The notes: generated by a model from the sequence alone, not told the origin. 64,000 nucleotides of DNA from Zoogloea dura (GCF_012927165.1 NZ_JABBGA010000004.1:62001-126000); one strand, 5' to 3'; counted from the first letter of the stretch, positions 50,158 to 60,051 are shown. Program-made: numbers and translations.

Positions 50158-52053
50158 TCACAATTCAACCTGCGTCCCGAACTCCACGACCCGGTTGGCC
50201 GGAATGCAGAAGAAATCCGCCGCACTGTGGGCATTCCGGAACATGAGGATGAACAGACGCTTGCGCCACAGACCGAGGAAAGAGCTGGCCTTGGGGATAA
50301 GATTTTCACGCCCCAGGAAGAAGGACGACTCCATCAGCTCAAACGGCAGCCCCTGGCTCTCGCACAAGCCCAGCGCCGAAGGGATGTCCGGGTCGTCCTT
50401 GAAGCCATAGCGGACGAAGACCCGGAAGAAACCGAAGTCGAGCTCCTCCACCCTCACCCGCTCACTCGCCGGCACATAGGGCACATCGTCAGTGATCACA
50501 TTGACCAGCACCACCCTGGCATGCAGCACCTTGTTGTGCAGCAGGTTGTGCAGCAAGGCTCGTGGCACGCCGTCGGGCGCGGTGGTCATGAACACGCCGG
50601 TTCCCGGCACCCTGATCGGAGGATCGTGGAACATCGACTGAATGAACAGATCCAGGGGCATCGTATCGATGCGCATGCGCTCGGCCAGCGCCGCCCGGCC
50701 CTGCTTCCAGGTCATCAACAGGGTGTGGATGGCAAGCCCCAGGGCCAGCGGGAACCATCCCCCGTCGAAGATCTTGACCGTGTTGGCCGAGAAGAACGCG
50801 AAATCGACCGAGAAGAAGAGCAGCAAGAAGGCGAGCGATGCCCCCAGCCCCCAGTTCCACAGGGTCCTCACCACGAAGAAGGCCAGCACCGTATCAATCA
50901 TCATCGTCAGCGTGACGGCGATGCCGTAGGCCGAAGCAAGGGCACTGGAGGAACGGAAGCCCAGCACCAAGGCTACCACCGAGGCCAGCAGCATCCAGTT
51001 CACGTTGGGAACGTAAATCTGCCCGACTTCCTTTTCGGAAGTGTGAACCACGTGGATACGCGGCGAGTACCCCAGCTGGACCGCCTGCTTGGTCAGTGAG
51101 AAGGCCCCCGAAATGACCGCCTGCGAGGCGATGATCGTCGCCAGCGTGGACAAGGCCACCATCGGATAGAGCAACGGCTCGGGCACCAGCAGGTAGAACG
51201 GGTTCTTCACCGCCTCCGGGTTATCGAGGATCAGTGCGCCCTGCCCCAGGTAATTCAGATACAGCGCCGGAAAGACGAAGCCGAACCAGGCCATCTTGAT
51301 GGGGCGTCGCCCAAAATGGCCCATATCCGCATACAAGGCCTCACCGCCGGTGATGGCCAGCACCACTGCCCCCAGGGCAAGGAAACCCAGACCGCGGTTG
51401 GCCTCGAAAAAAGCCAGCGCATACGCAGGGTTGATGGCCCGCAGCACGTCCGGATGCCGGAGTACGTTGATGGCTCCCAGCACGCCGAGGGTGGCGAACC
51501 AGAACAGCATCACAGGGCCGAACACCGCTCCGACCCGCGCCGTTCCCTTGCTCTGGATCAGGAACAGACCGGTCAGCACCACCAGCGAGATGGGCAGCAC
51601 GTACGGCCTGAACGCCGGGGTGGCCACCTCCAGCCCCTCGACTGCGGAGAGGACCGAGATGGCCGGCGTGATGACCCCGTCACCATAGAACAGTGCCGCC
51701 CCGAACAGCCCCACAGCGGCCATCGCAGAAGCCAGGCGGGGCGAACGGGTTGTCCGCAAGGCCAGGGAGGTGAGGGCCATGATCCCCCCCTCTCCCCGAT
51801 TGTCGGCCCGCATGATGAAGACCACGTACTTCAGCGACACTACAATGGTGAGCGCCCAGAACACCAGGGACAGCACGCCCAGTACATTGTCCGGCGTCAC
51901 CGCCAGCCCGTGATGTGCGTTGAAGACTTCCTTCATCGTGTAAAGAGGGCTGGTTCCGATATCACCGAACACCACCCCCATCGCGGCCAGGGCGACAGGC
52001 ATAACCTGGGTTCGCGAGCACTTATCGTGACCTGCGACACTGTTCGCAGACAT
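50158..52053 (-). CDS. kup: Potassium uptake protein Kup
   Basis: A 631-residue KUP/HAK/KT transporter (E. coli Kup is 622). Conserved segments: GVVFGDIGTSPLYTMKEVF near the N-terminus, FYGDGVITPAISVLSAVEGLEV and GGEALYADMGHFGRRPIK. About twelve membrane helices are followed by a cytosolic C-terminal domain (about 440-631). It imports K+ with protons. A GGAGAG ribosome-binding site precedes the ATG. It is alone on the minus strand, divergent from the GGDEF-EAL gene. Confidence 0.97.
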   Translation of the reverse strand: MSANSVAGHDKCSRTQVMPVALAAMGVVFGDIGTSPLYTMKEVFNAHHGLAVTPDNVLGVLSLVFWALTIVVSLKYVVFIMRADNRGEGGIMALTSLALRTTRSPRLASAMAAVGLFGAALFYGDGVITPAISVLSAVEGLEVATPAFRPYVLPISLVVLTGLFLIQSKGTARVGAVFGPVMLFWFATLGVLGAINVLRHPDVLRAINPAYALAFFEANRGLGFLALGAVVLAITGGEALYADMGHFGRRPIKMAWFGFVFPALYLNYLGQGALILDNPEAVKNPFYLLVPEPLLYPMVALSTLATIIASQAVISGAFSLTKQAVQLGYSPRIHVVHTSEKEVGQIYVPNVNWMLLASVVALVLGFRSSSALASAYGIAVTLTMMIDTVLAFFVVRTLWNWGLGASLAFLLLFFSVDFAFFSANTVKIFDGGWFPLALGLAIHTLLMTWKQGRAALAERMRIDTMPLDLFIQSMFHDPPIRVPGTGVFMTTAPDGVPRALLHNLLHNKVLHARVVLVNVITDDVPYVPASERVRVEELDFGFFRVFVRYGFKDDPDIPSALGLCESQGLPFELMESSFFLGRENLIPKASSFLGLWRKRLFILMFRNAHSAADFFCIPANRVVEFGTQVEL

Positions 52054-52370
52054 TCAACTCTCCCGTAGCGATCGGAGCACTATGACAATACGCCACGACG
52101 GGCGGCAACCGGGACGAAGACCCGATGTGCCATCCCTCCTGGTGGCAGGCAATCCGGGCGACGGCCCCGGATGGGTGCGAGATACTACCGCATTGCAGCA
52201 AAAGCAGAACGGGAAGCGTGATTCTTCACCACCTGTATTGCCGTCCGATTGCTTACGATTACGCCCGGCACGACACTGGGGAGATTAGGACAGACCCAAC
52301 ACCGGAAATCGCGCCAGATCCTGCTCCAGCGGAACACCCAATACTCCAGAAACGACGACAACCCACGCGG
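52054..52370. other. Divergent intergenic region kup / GGDEF-EAL gene
   Basis: 317 nt that should contain two divergent promoters. A weak kup candidate is TTGCCG with TCATAG 17 nt away (minus strand), but the -10 match is poor. Frames open here lack ribosome-binding sites and resemble no protein. No riboswitch core was recognised. Confidence 0.45.
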
Positions 52371-55300
52371 ATGCCCCTTTCCACCTCGACCCTTCGCCAT
52401 CTTGCCGGTGTCGCCGCGGCCTATACCATCTGTGGCCTGCTTGCACTGCATATCGCCATTCCGCCTGGCTATGTCTCACCGCTCTATCCCGCTGCGGGTA
52501 TTGCCCTGGCTGCCGTGCTCAGCTTCGGCAGACAAATCTGGCCGGCAATCATGGCTGGAGCGATCCTCACCAACATCGGTGCCGTGCTACAGACCGGACT
52601 GGAAGGCTGGGCGCAGGTCACCCCCCTTATCGTCGGCATCGGCGCCGTCCTGCAGGCCTTCGCCGGCGCCGCGCTGGCCCAGCGCTGGAGCCGCTTTCCC
52701 CTCGACACGGCCGGTCCCATCCTGCGCTTCCTGTTTCTGGTCGGGCCCGTGAGCTGCCTGATCGGCGCCAGCTTCGGCACCAGCGCCTTGGTCATATCCG
52801 GCAGCCTGCCCCTCTCCGAGGCCGCCTTCACCTGGTGGAACTGGTGGGCCGGAGACGCCGTCGGGATTCTCATCGCCACCCCCCTCGCCCTGGCCTTCAT
52901 TGGCCAGCCCCGTCAGGACTGGGCTCCCCGCCGGCTCAGCATCGCCCTGCCGATGCTGGTCGCACTGCTCATTCTTGCCGCACTCGAGATCCAGGTTGCA
53001 CGCTGGGAGCAGGAGCGCCTGCAGACCCGTTTCGAGCGTGATGCCCACTACCTGTCCAGCATGCTGCGCAAGCGCTTCGAGGACTACACCGGCGTTCTCC
53101 AGGCGACCGAACGCGTCATGGTCGCGGCACCTGGCATGGATCAGCAGGGCTTCCAGGAATTTGCCGCTCCCTGGCTGGCCCGCTTCGACGGTCTCCAGGC
53201 CATCGGCTGGATTCCCCATGTATCCGCCAGCGGACGTGCAGCCTTTGAAGCCGCAGCCCGAGCCTCGGCAAGCACACCAGATTTCATGATCCGCGACCGC
53301 GATCGACAGAACATCCTGCACCCGGCCGCGGCGCGCTCCGACTACTATCCGATCCGTTTCATCGCGCCACTGGAGAGCAACCGGCGGGCCCTGGGCGTCA
53401 ACGTCCTGTCGGTCCCGAATGCCGTGGAGGCGGTCCATCGCAGCCTGGGAAGCGGCAAGGCTGCCAGCACCCGGGCCTTTGAGCTGACCCAGGAAACCGA
53501 GGGGAAGCTGGGCGTGGTGGTCTATCAGCGCACCACAGGCCCCATCACGGGCTCCACCTCCCAGACCGGCCCGTCAGGCCCACCTCAGGGCATCGCCTTC
53601 GTGGCACTGCGCATCGAGGATGCGGTGCAAAGCGTATTGCGACACTACCCCATGCCCGGCATGGTCTATTGCCTGACCGAGCGCGCCCCCGATGCCCCCC
53701 TGGGACACCGGCTGGCCGGCCACGAAAACTGCCCTGCAACAGACGAGACAGCCCCGGGCGGCATCGAACCCTGGGTGGACAGCTTTGACTTCGCCGGACG
53801 CCGCTGGAGCATCAGCTTCTCGGTCACCCCCGGCTACAGCACCTTGTACCGCGGCTGGGAGGCCTGGATCCTGCTGGCCATCGGCCTGCTCAGCACCGGC
53901 ATGCTCGGGGCCTTCCTGCTCTCCTCCACCGGGCGCGCCCGACGCATCGAGGAGATGGTTCAGCAACGCACCCAGGAGCTGGCCGATGCCACCCGCCGGC
54001 TGCGCACCCAGCAGGCCATGCTGACTCACGCCGAGCGCATCGCCCGCCTGGGAAGCTGGGAAGTGGACCCAGTCAGCGAACGGGGCCACGGCTCCGCCGA
54101 ATTGTTCACCATCCTCGGCCTGCCCTACCGCGAGAGCCTCTCCCTCACCGATCTCAAGAACGCCGCCCACCCCGACGACAGGATCACGCTTGAAGAGGCC
54201 TTCGAGCAGATGAAGCACGGCCAGGCCGCCGCCAGCCTCGACATCCGCGTGCCCCTGGGCGACGGGGCACTCCCGGAACGGATGGTTCACTTCACGATAG
54301 AAGCCGGCGACCGCAGCGACGGCGACAAGCCCCTGCGCGGCACCGCCCAGGACGTCACCGCCAGCCGGGCAGCAGAGGCTCATATCCACTACCTGGCCCA
54401 CTACGACATGCTCACCGGGCTGCCCAACCGCAGCCTGTGGGCCAGCCGGGCCGAGCAGGCCCTGGCCATCGCCCGGCGCAATCACCTGCGCATGGGCGTG
54501 CTCTTCCTTGATCTGGACAACTTCAAGAAGATCAACGACACCCTCGGCCACCCGGTCGGCGACCGCCTTCTCGCCGCCGCGGCCCAGCGCCTCGCCCTGT
54601 GCCTGCGCGAGGAAGATGTGCTGGCGCGACTTGGCGGTGACGAGTTCGTGGTGCTGCTGCCGCAGATCCATACGGGCGATGACGCGGCCATCGTCGCCCG
54701 CAAACTCATCGGTAGCCTGACCCGCCCCTTCGACATCGACGGGCAGGAGCTGAGCACCTCCACCAGCATCGGCATCGCCCTGTATCCGGCCAACGGCGCC
54801 GACGTGGATATTCTGCTCAAGCACGCCGACACCGCCATGTACGACGCCAAGAGCGCCGGGCGCAACGACTTCCGCTTCTTCACGCCGGACATGAACAACC
54901 GGGCCTACGCTCGCCTGATGCTCGAGAACGCCCTCCGCCACGCCCTCGAACGCGAGGAGCTGGAGCTCGACTACCAACCCCAGTGGGCCATGCCGGGGCA
55001 GCGCCTGATCGGCGTCGAGGCCCTGGTGCGCTGGAACCACCCGGAACGCGGGCGCATCTCGCCGGCCGAGTTCATTCCCCTGGCCGAAGAGACCGGCCTC
55101 ATCCAGAGCATCGGTGACTGGGTCCTCCACGAAGCCTGTCGCCAGCAGGCCGCCTGGCAGGCCGCCGGGCTTCCACCCCTGACCATTGCCGTGAACATCT
55201 CGGCGCTGCAGTTCCGCCGTGCGGACTTTGCCGGGCACGTCCGCCAGGTCTTTGCCGATTCCGGCGTGTCGCCCAGCCACTTCGAGCTGGAGATCACCGA

Positions 55301-55691
55301 AAGCGCGCTGATGCAGCCGAGTGTCGAGACCGAGGCTCAGTTCGCGAGCCTGCGCAAGCTGGGACTCGGGCTGGCGCTCGACGACTTCGGCACCGGCTAC
55401 TCCAGCCTGTCCTATCTCAAGCGCCTGCCCCTCACCCGGCTGAAGATCGACCGCTCCTTCGTCCGCGACCTGCCGGGCGACCCGGAAGATGCAGCGATCG
55501 CCACGGCGACCCTGTCGATCGCCCGGGACCTGGGCCTCGAAGTGGTTGCCGAGGGTGTCGAGACCGAGGCCCAGCGGGATTTCCTGCTCGAACGCCAGTG
55601 CGCGGTGATGCAGGGCTACCTGTTCTCCCGCCCCCTGCCGGCCACCGCCATCACCGAACTGCTGGCCAGCCAGGCGCACGCACCGGCCTGA
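52371..55691 (+). CDS. MASE1-CHASE-PAS-GGDEF-EAL cyclic-di-GMP protein
   Basis: A 1106-residue membrane protein from the ATG at 52371 (MPLSTSTLRHLAG). Order: MASE1 membrane sensor (about 1-210), CHASE periplasmic sensor (about 220-420), another membrane helix (WILLAIGLLSTGMLGAFLL), a coiled segment, a PAS domain (about 555-660), GGDEF (about 670-830, intact LARLGGDEFVVLLP) and EAL (about 840-1100, intact GVEALVRWNHPE). Both catalytic motifs are complete, so it could make or degrade c-di-GMP, with a ligand sensed outside the cell choosing the balance. It converges with the LuxR-type regulator gene (15-nt gap). Confidence 0.92.
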   Translation: MPLSTSTLRHLAGVAAAYTICGLLALHIAIPPGYVSPLYPAAGIALAAVLSFGRQIWPAIMAGAILTNIGAVLQTGLEGWAQVTPLIVGIGAVLQAFAGAALAQRWSRFPLDTAGPILRFLFLVGPVSCLIGASFGTSALVISGSLPLSEAAFTWWNWWAGDAVGILIATPLALAFIGQPRQDWAPRRLSIALPMLVALLILAALEIQVARWEQERLQTRFERDAHYLSSMLRKRFEDYTGVLQATERVMVAAPGMDQQGFQEFAAPWLARFDGLQAIGWIPHVSASGRAAFEAAARASASTPDFMIRDRDRQNILHPAAARSDYYPIRFIAPLESNRRALGVNVLSVPNAVEAVHRSLGSGKAASTRAFELTQETEGKLGVVVYQRTTGPITGSTSQTGPSGPPQGIAFVALRIEDAVQSVLRHYPMPGMVYCLTERAPDAPLGHRLAGHENCPATDETAPGGIEPWVDSFDFAGRRWSISFSVTPGYSTLYRGWEAWILLAIGLLSTGMLGAFLLSSTGRARRIEEMVQQRTQELADATRRLRTQQAMLTHAERIARLGSWEVDPVSERGHGSAELFTILGLPYRESLSLTDLKNAAHPDDRITLEEAFEQMKHGQAAASLDIRVPLGDGALPERMVHFTIEAGDRSDGDKPLRGTAQDVTASRAAEAHIHYLAHYDMLTGLPNRSLWASRAEQALAIARRNHLRMGVLFLDLDNFKKINDTLGHPVGDRLLAAAAQRLALCLREEDVLARLGGDEFVVLLPQIHTGDDAAIVARKLIGSLTRPFDIDGQELSTSTSIGIALYPANGADVDILLKHADTAMYDAKSAGRNDFRFFTPDMNNRAYARLMLENALRHALEREELELDYQPQWAMPGQRLIGVEALVRWNHPERGRISPAEFIPLAEETGLIQSIGDWVLHEACRQQAAWQAAGLPPLTIAVNISALQFRRADFAGHVRQVFADSGVSPSHFELEITESALMQPSVETEAQFASLRKLGLGLALDDFGTGYSSLSYLKRLPLTRLKIDRSFVRDLPGDPEDAAIATATLSIARDLGLEVVAEGVETEAQRDFLLERQCAVMQGYLFSRPLPATAITELLASQAHAPA

Positions 55692-55706
55692 GCGCCGGAC
55701 GCGGGT

Positions 55707-56651
55707 TCAGGCCGGTGCCTCGCCCCCGCCCACCCGCAGGCGCGCCAGCGCCACCGCGGCGGCGGCGGTGCGGTTCTCAACCCCCAACTTGGCGAACACA
55801 TGCTCGAGGTGCTTGTTAACAGTGCGCGGGCTGGACCCGAGGATCTCGCCGATGTCGGGGCTGGTCTTGCCCTTGATCACCCAGTAGAGCACCTCGGCCT
55901 CCCGGGCCGTCAGGCGGAAGGCCGCCATCAGCCCATCCACCATGGCGGCGTCCGACTCCTCGCGCAGCAACAGCAGCCACTCGTCGTCGCCGGTACGCTC
56001 ATGCAGGTTGAAGATGAGCCGCCGGGCGGCCTGGTTGAGATGCAGGGGCGGAAACTCCCGCCCCTCGCGGCGGGCCCGCGCCGACTCATGCGCCCACGCC
56101 ATCACCGCCGCCGGCGCGCTGTCCTCATGGCCGGGGAAGAAATCCTGCATCAGCTTGCGGGCCAGGGGCGTCTGCCACACCACCCGCCCGCTGTCGGGCC
56201 GCATCGCCAGGGTCGCCTGGCCCACCGCGTCGAGGGCCGTGCGCGCCTGCTTCATCAGGCGGGCGCTCTGCATGTGGGCGGCAATGCGGGCCAGGACCTC
56301 CTGAGGCCGGATCGGCTTGGTCACGTAGTCGGCACCGCCGGCATCGAAGGCGGCCACCACGTGCTCGGTCTCGGTCAAGCCGGTCATGAAGACGATCGGG
56401 ATGTGCCGGGTGGCGAAGTCGGCCTTCATCCGCCGCGCCACCTCGAAGCCGTCCATGCCCGGCATCATCGCGTCGAGCAGGATCACGTCCGGCAGGCTGT
56501 GGCGGGCGCGCTGCAGCGCGCTCTCGCCGTTGGTCGCCACCAGCACCGTATAGCCCGCCTCGTCCAGCGCGTCGTGGAGCACCGAGAGGTTCTCGGGAAT
56601 GTCGTCCACGATCAGCACCAGATCGGAGTTGAGCCGGTCGAATTCAGGCAT
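55707..56651 (-). CDS. Response regulator with LuxR-type HTH
   Basis: A 314-codon frame from the ATG at 56651 (MPEFDRLNSDLVLIVDD). The receiver has the phospho-Asp in VILLDAMMPGMDG and the Lys in YVTKPIRP. A middle region of about 110 residues (LDAVGQATLAMRPDSGRVVW) resembles the PAS-like module seen before some LuxR domains. The C-terminal HTH is LTAREAEVLYWVIKGKTSPDIGEIL with RTVNKHLEHVFAKLGVENR. It overlaps the end of the NCS1-kinase gene by 8 nt (ATGCCTGA), so it is the obvious output partner of that kinase. Target genes are unknown. Confidence 0.9.
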   Translation of the reverse strand: MPEFDRLNSDLVLIVDDIPENLSVLHDALDEAGYTVLVATNGESALQRARHSLPDVILLDAMMPGMDGFEVARRMKADFATRHIPIVFMTGLTETEHVVAAFDAGGADYVTKPIRPQEVLARIAAHMQSARLMKQARTALDAVGQATLAMRPDSGRVVWQTPLARKLMQDFFPGHEDSAPAAVMAWAHESARARREGREFPPLHLNQAARRLIFNLHERTGDDEWLLLLREESDAAMVDGLMAAFRLTAREAEVLYWVIKGKTSPDIGEILGSSPRTVNKHLEHVFAKLGVENRTAAAAVALARLRVGGGEAPA

Positions 56652-59600
56652 GGGCCGCTTTCTCCAGCAAAGGGGGGATCGCCTCAAGGCGGAAATTGCG
56701 GGTCAGGCCGCGCACCTCGGCCACGAAGCGTGCATGGGCCGGATCTGCCGCCTCAATCTCGTCAAGGCAGGCCAGAATGCCCTTCACGTAGCCCAGATCG
56801 ACCTGCCGGCCAAGCGCCGCAAGGTGTTCGGCCGGTGGGTAGACCAGCCCCTCCGGCAGCACCGCGGGCGGCGGCGGCTGATCGGCCTCCAGCCAGTCGA
56901 GGGCCAGGCGGCGGCCGGTCCAGTCGAGCAGTTCGGCCACCTGCACCGGCTTGAGGAAGAAGTCCCCGGCGCCGATGCCGAGCTCGTTGTCATCGGAATG
57001 GATGCCCCGCTCGTAGGCATTGGCCGAGATGATGGCCACCGGCAGGTCCGGGCGCCCTCCCACGCGGATCCGCCGCACCGTCTCCCAGCCATCCATGCCC
57101 GGCATGGCCAGATCCATGAAGACCAGATCCGGATCGAAATCCGGCAGCAGCGCCAGGCACTCGGGCCCCGAGGCCGCCTGGGCCAGCACGAAGCCGAGCG
57201 GCTCGAGCAGGGTGATCAGGAGCTCCCGGTCCACCCGCTCGTTGTCCACGATCAGGATGCGCCGCCGCTCGCCGCGGTAGCCCGCCGGATGGCGCCGCGG
57301 CAGCTCCCGCGCGGCCGCCGCCCCCTGCACCTGAGGCAGGAACAGGCGCACCCGGAAGGTGCTGCCGGCTCCCGGCTCGCTGCGCAGGGTCAACTCGCCG
57401 CCCATCACGTCGGCGAACATGCGGCTGATGGTCAGGCCGAGGCCCGCCCCGCCCGCCCCCTGGGCCGAGCTGCCGCGGGAGAAGGGCTCGAAGATGCGCT
57501 CGACTTCCTCCCTGGAAATCCCCGGCCCGCTGTCCTCGACCTCGAAGGTGGCCATCTCCATGCGGTAGGCGACCCGCAGGGCGATATGGCCGCGGGCGGT
57601 GAACTTGACCGCATTGCCCAGCAGATTGATCAGGATCTGGCGCATGCGCTTTTCGTCGGCCCGCACGAAGGCCGGCAGCTCGCCGCAGGGTTCGTAGCGG
57701 AAGGCCAGCCCCTTGTTGCGGGCCTGCAGTTCGAACATGCCGACGATCTGCTGCAGGAAATCGCGGAAATCCAGCGCCTTCACGTCGAGCGCCAGCTTGC
57801 CTCCCTCGATGCGGGCGATATCCAGGGTGCCCTCGATCACCGACAGCAGATGATCGCCGCTGCGCCGGATCACGTTGATGGCCTGGCGCCGGTGGGGCGG
57901 AATCGAGTCGTCGCCATCCAGGATCTGGGCATAGCCGAGGATGCTGTTGAGGGGCGTGCGCAGCTCGTGGCTGATCGCCGTGATGTAGCGGCTCTTGGCC
58001 TGGTTGGCCAGCTCCGCCGCCTGCTTGGCCCGCTGCAGTTGCTCGTCGGTGCGCCGGTGGGACTCGATCTCGCGCATCAGCAGATGAGTCTGGCGATTGG
58101 ACTCCTCCTGGGCCACCAGGCGGCTCTTGTGGGTCAGCACCAGCCACCACACCACCAGTCCGGCCAGCAACAGCAAGGCCGCATAGCCCTTCAGGAAGGC
58201 CAGTTGCAGGGCCTGGGCGAAAGCCTCGGCGCTGTCGCCCAGCAGGTTGAGGCCGAGGTGGTAGAGCAGCCACACCAGCAGGGCCAGCCCAGGCGCGATG
58301 AAGCCCATCAACAACAGATAGTGGCCCAGCCCGCTCTCCAGGAAGGGCGTCGCCGACGCCGGCAGGACCCGGCGCAGGGCCGCCGACCACTGGGCCGACA
58401 GGCGGGCCTGGGGCTTGCATACATCGTTGCAGCGGGCGTCCAGCGAACAGCACAGGGAGCAGATGTCTCCCTGGTAGGCCGGGCAGCGGGCCAGGTCGTC
58501 GGATTCATAGTCGCGCTCGCAGATCACGCAGCGGCGCGTTCCCGCCACCGCCGGCCCGGGCTGGCGGGCCAGGTAGTAGCGCCCGCCGGTGGCCCAGGCG
58601 ATCAGCGGTGAGGCGACGAAGGCGGTGACCAGGGCAATCAGCGCCGAGAAGGCCTGTGCCTCCGCCCCGAACAGGCCCAGCCAGGCCAGCACCGACAGCA
58701 CCGAGGCAATCCCCATCGCCCCCACCCCCACCGGATTCACATCGTAGAGGTGGGCGCGCTTGAACTCGATGCCCGGCGGCGACAGTCCCAGGGGCTTGTT
58801 GATCACCAGGTCGGCCACCACCGCCATCATCCAGGCGATGGCCACGTTGGCATACAGGCCGAGCACCTGGCCGAGGGCCTGGAACACGTCCAGCTCCATC
58901 AGGACCAGGGCGATCACGGTGTTGAAGACCACCCACACCACCCGCCCAGGGTGGCTATGGGTCAGCCGGGCAAAGAAGTTCGACCACGCCAGGGATCCGG
59001 CATAGGCGTTGGTGACGTTGATCTTGAGCTGGGACACCACCACGAACAGGGCCGTTGCCGCCACCGCCCAGTGCAGGTCGGGAAAGACGTATTCGTAGGC
59101 GGCCAGGTACATCTGGTTGGGGTCCACCGCCCGCTCGGCCGGCACCGAATTGCTGATCGCCAGATAGGCCAGCAGCGCGCCGCCAAGCATCTTGACCACC
59201 CCCAGCACCACCCAGCCCGGCCCCCCCAGGAGCACCCCGGCCCACCAGCGGCGGGCGTTGGCCGGGGTCTTCTCGGGCATGAAGCGCAGGTAGTCGGCCT
59301 GCTCCCCCATCTGGGTGATCAGGGCGATGCCCACGGTCAGCGCGGCCCCGAAGGCCGGCAGATGGAAGCCGCCGCCCCCTCCGCTCTCGCCCGGATAGCC
59401 GGTGATGCCGGTGAGCACATCGGGCCGCTCCATGTACACGAACACATAGGGCACCACCAGCATCATCAGCCAGAGAGGCTGGGTCAGGGTCTGCAGGCGG
59501 CTGATCGCGGTGACCCCGTGGGTGACCAGCGGAATCACCACCACCGCGCAGATCAGGTAGCCCCAGGCCGGCGGAATGTCGAAGGCGAGATCCAGCGCAT

Positions 59601-60051
59601 AAGCCATGATCGCCGCCTCGAGGGCAAAAAAGATGAAGGTGAAGGACGCGTAGATCAGCGAGGTCAGGGTGGAGCCGATGTAGCCGAAGCCCGCGCCGCG
59701 GGTCAGCAAGTCCATGTCCACCCCGTAGCGGGCGGCATAGATGCTCACCGGCAGGCCGGCCAGGAAGATGATCAGACCCGTGGCGAGGATTGCCCAGAAC
59801 GCGTTGGCGAAACCGTAGCCGACCAGCAGGGTCGCCCCCACCGCCTCCAGCACCAGGAAGGACGCCACCCCGAAGGCGGTGTTGGCCACCCGCAGTTCGG
59901 ACCAACGCCGGAAGCTTCGCGGGGTGAAGCGCAGGGCGTAGTCTTCGATGGTCTCGCGGGCGACCCAGGTGTTGTAGTCGCGACGGACCTTGACCACCCG
60001 CTGGACGGCATCCTGCGGGTCTTCGGCCGAAGCTGGCGCCGGGTCCGTCAC
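56644..60051 (-). CDS. NCS1-type permease fused to hybrid histidine kinase/receiver
   Basis: A 1135-residue fusion. Residues 35-500 are a nucleobase/hydantoin/cytosine-permease (NCS1) domain with about twelve helices (for example LEAVGATLLVGYGFANAFWA and GFGYIGSTLTSLIYASFTFI). Residues 508-545 hold eight cysteines (C-x2-C-x11-C-x7-C-x2-CC-x5-C-x3-C; 58417-58530). Two more helices follow (about 578-598 and 620-640), then HisKA with His695 (AISHELRTPLNSILGY), HATPase_c (790-905; INLLGNAVKFTARG, GAGLGLTISRM) and a receiver with Asp980 (LVFMDLAMPGMDG) and Lys1034. The GTG start overlaps the pilR stop (GTGA). It probably senses a nucleobase or related nitrogen compound through transport. No DNA-binding domain is attached; the overlapping LuxR gene is the likely output. 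Confidence 0.9.
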   Translation of the reverse strand: MTDPAPASAEDPQDAVQRVVKVRRDYNTWVARETIEDYALRFTPRSFRRWSELRVANTAFGVASFLVLEAVGATLLVGYGFANAFWAILATGLIIFLAGLPVSIYAARYGVDMDLLTRGAGFGYIGSTLTSLIYASFTFIFFALEAAIMAYALDLAFDIPPAWGYLICAVVVIPLVTHGVTAISRLQTLTQPLWLMMLVVPYVFVYMERPDVLTGITGYPGESGGGGGFHLPAFGAALTVGIALITQMGEQADYLRFMPEKTPANARRWWAGVLLGGPGWVVLGVVKMLGGALLAYLAISNSVPAERAVDPNQMYLAAYEYVFPDLHWAVAATALFVVVSQLKINVTNAYAGSLAWSNFFARLTHSHPGRVVWVVFNTVIALVLMELDVFQALGQVLGLYANVAIAWMMAVVADLVINKPLGLSPPGIEFKRAHLYDVNPVGVGAMGIASVLSVLAWLGLFGAEAQAFSALIALVTAFVASPLIAWATGGRYYLARQPGPAVAGTRRCVICERDYESDDLARCPAYQGDICSLCCSLDARCNDVCKPQARLSAQWSAALRRVLPASATPFLESGLGHYLLLMGFIAPGLALLVWLLYHLGLNLLGDSAEAFAQALQLAFLKGYAALLLLAGLVVWWLVLTHKSRLVAQEESNRQTHLLMREIESHRRTDEQLQRAKQAAELANQAKSRYITAISHELRTPLNSILGYAQILDGDDSIPPHRRQAINVIRRSGDHLLSVIEGTLDIARIEGGKLALDVKALDFRDFLQQIVGMFELQARNKGLAFRYEPCGELPAFVRADEKRMRQILINLLGNAVKFTARGHIALRVAYRMEMATFEVEDSGPGISREEVERIFEPFSRGSSAQGAGGAGLGLTISRMFADVMGGELTLRSEPGAGSTFRVRLFLPQVQGAAAARELPRRHPAGYRGERRRILIVDNERVDRELLITLLEPLGFVLAQAASGPECLALLPDFDPDLVFMDLAMPGMDGWETVRRIRVGGRPDLPVAIISANAYERGIHSDDNELGIGAGDFFLKPVQVAELLDWTGRRLALDWLEADQPPPPAVLPEGLVYPPAEHLAALGRQVDLGYVKGILACLDEIEAADPAHARFVAEVRGLTRNFRLEAIPPLLEKAAHA

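Noticed and set aside
52082-52288. 68-codon plus-strand frame in the kup/GGDEF-EAL gap
   Set aside because: No Shine-Dalgarno and no homology seen; the composition is random-like.
53574-55679. 701-codon minus-strand frame opposite the GGDEF-EAL gene
   Set aside because: Antisense shadow of an intact multidomain gene.
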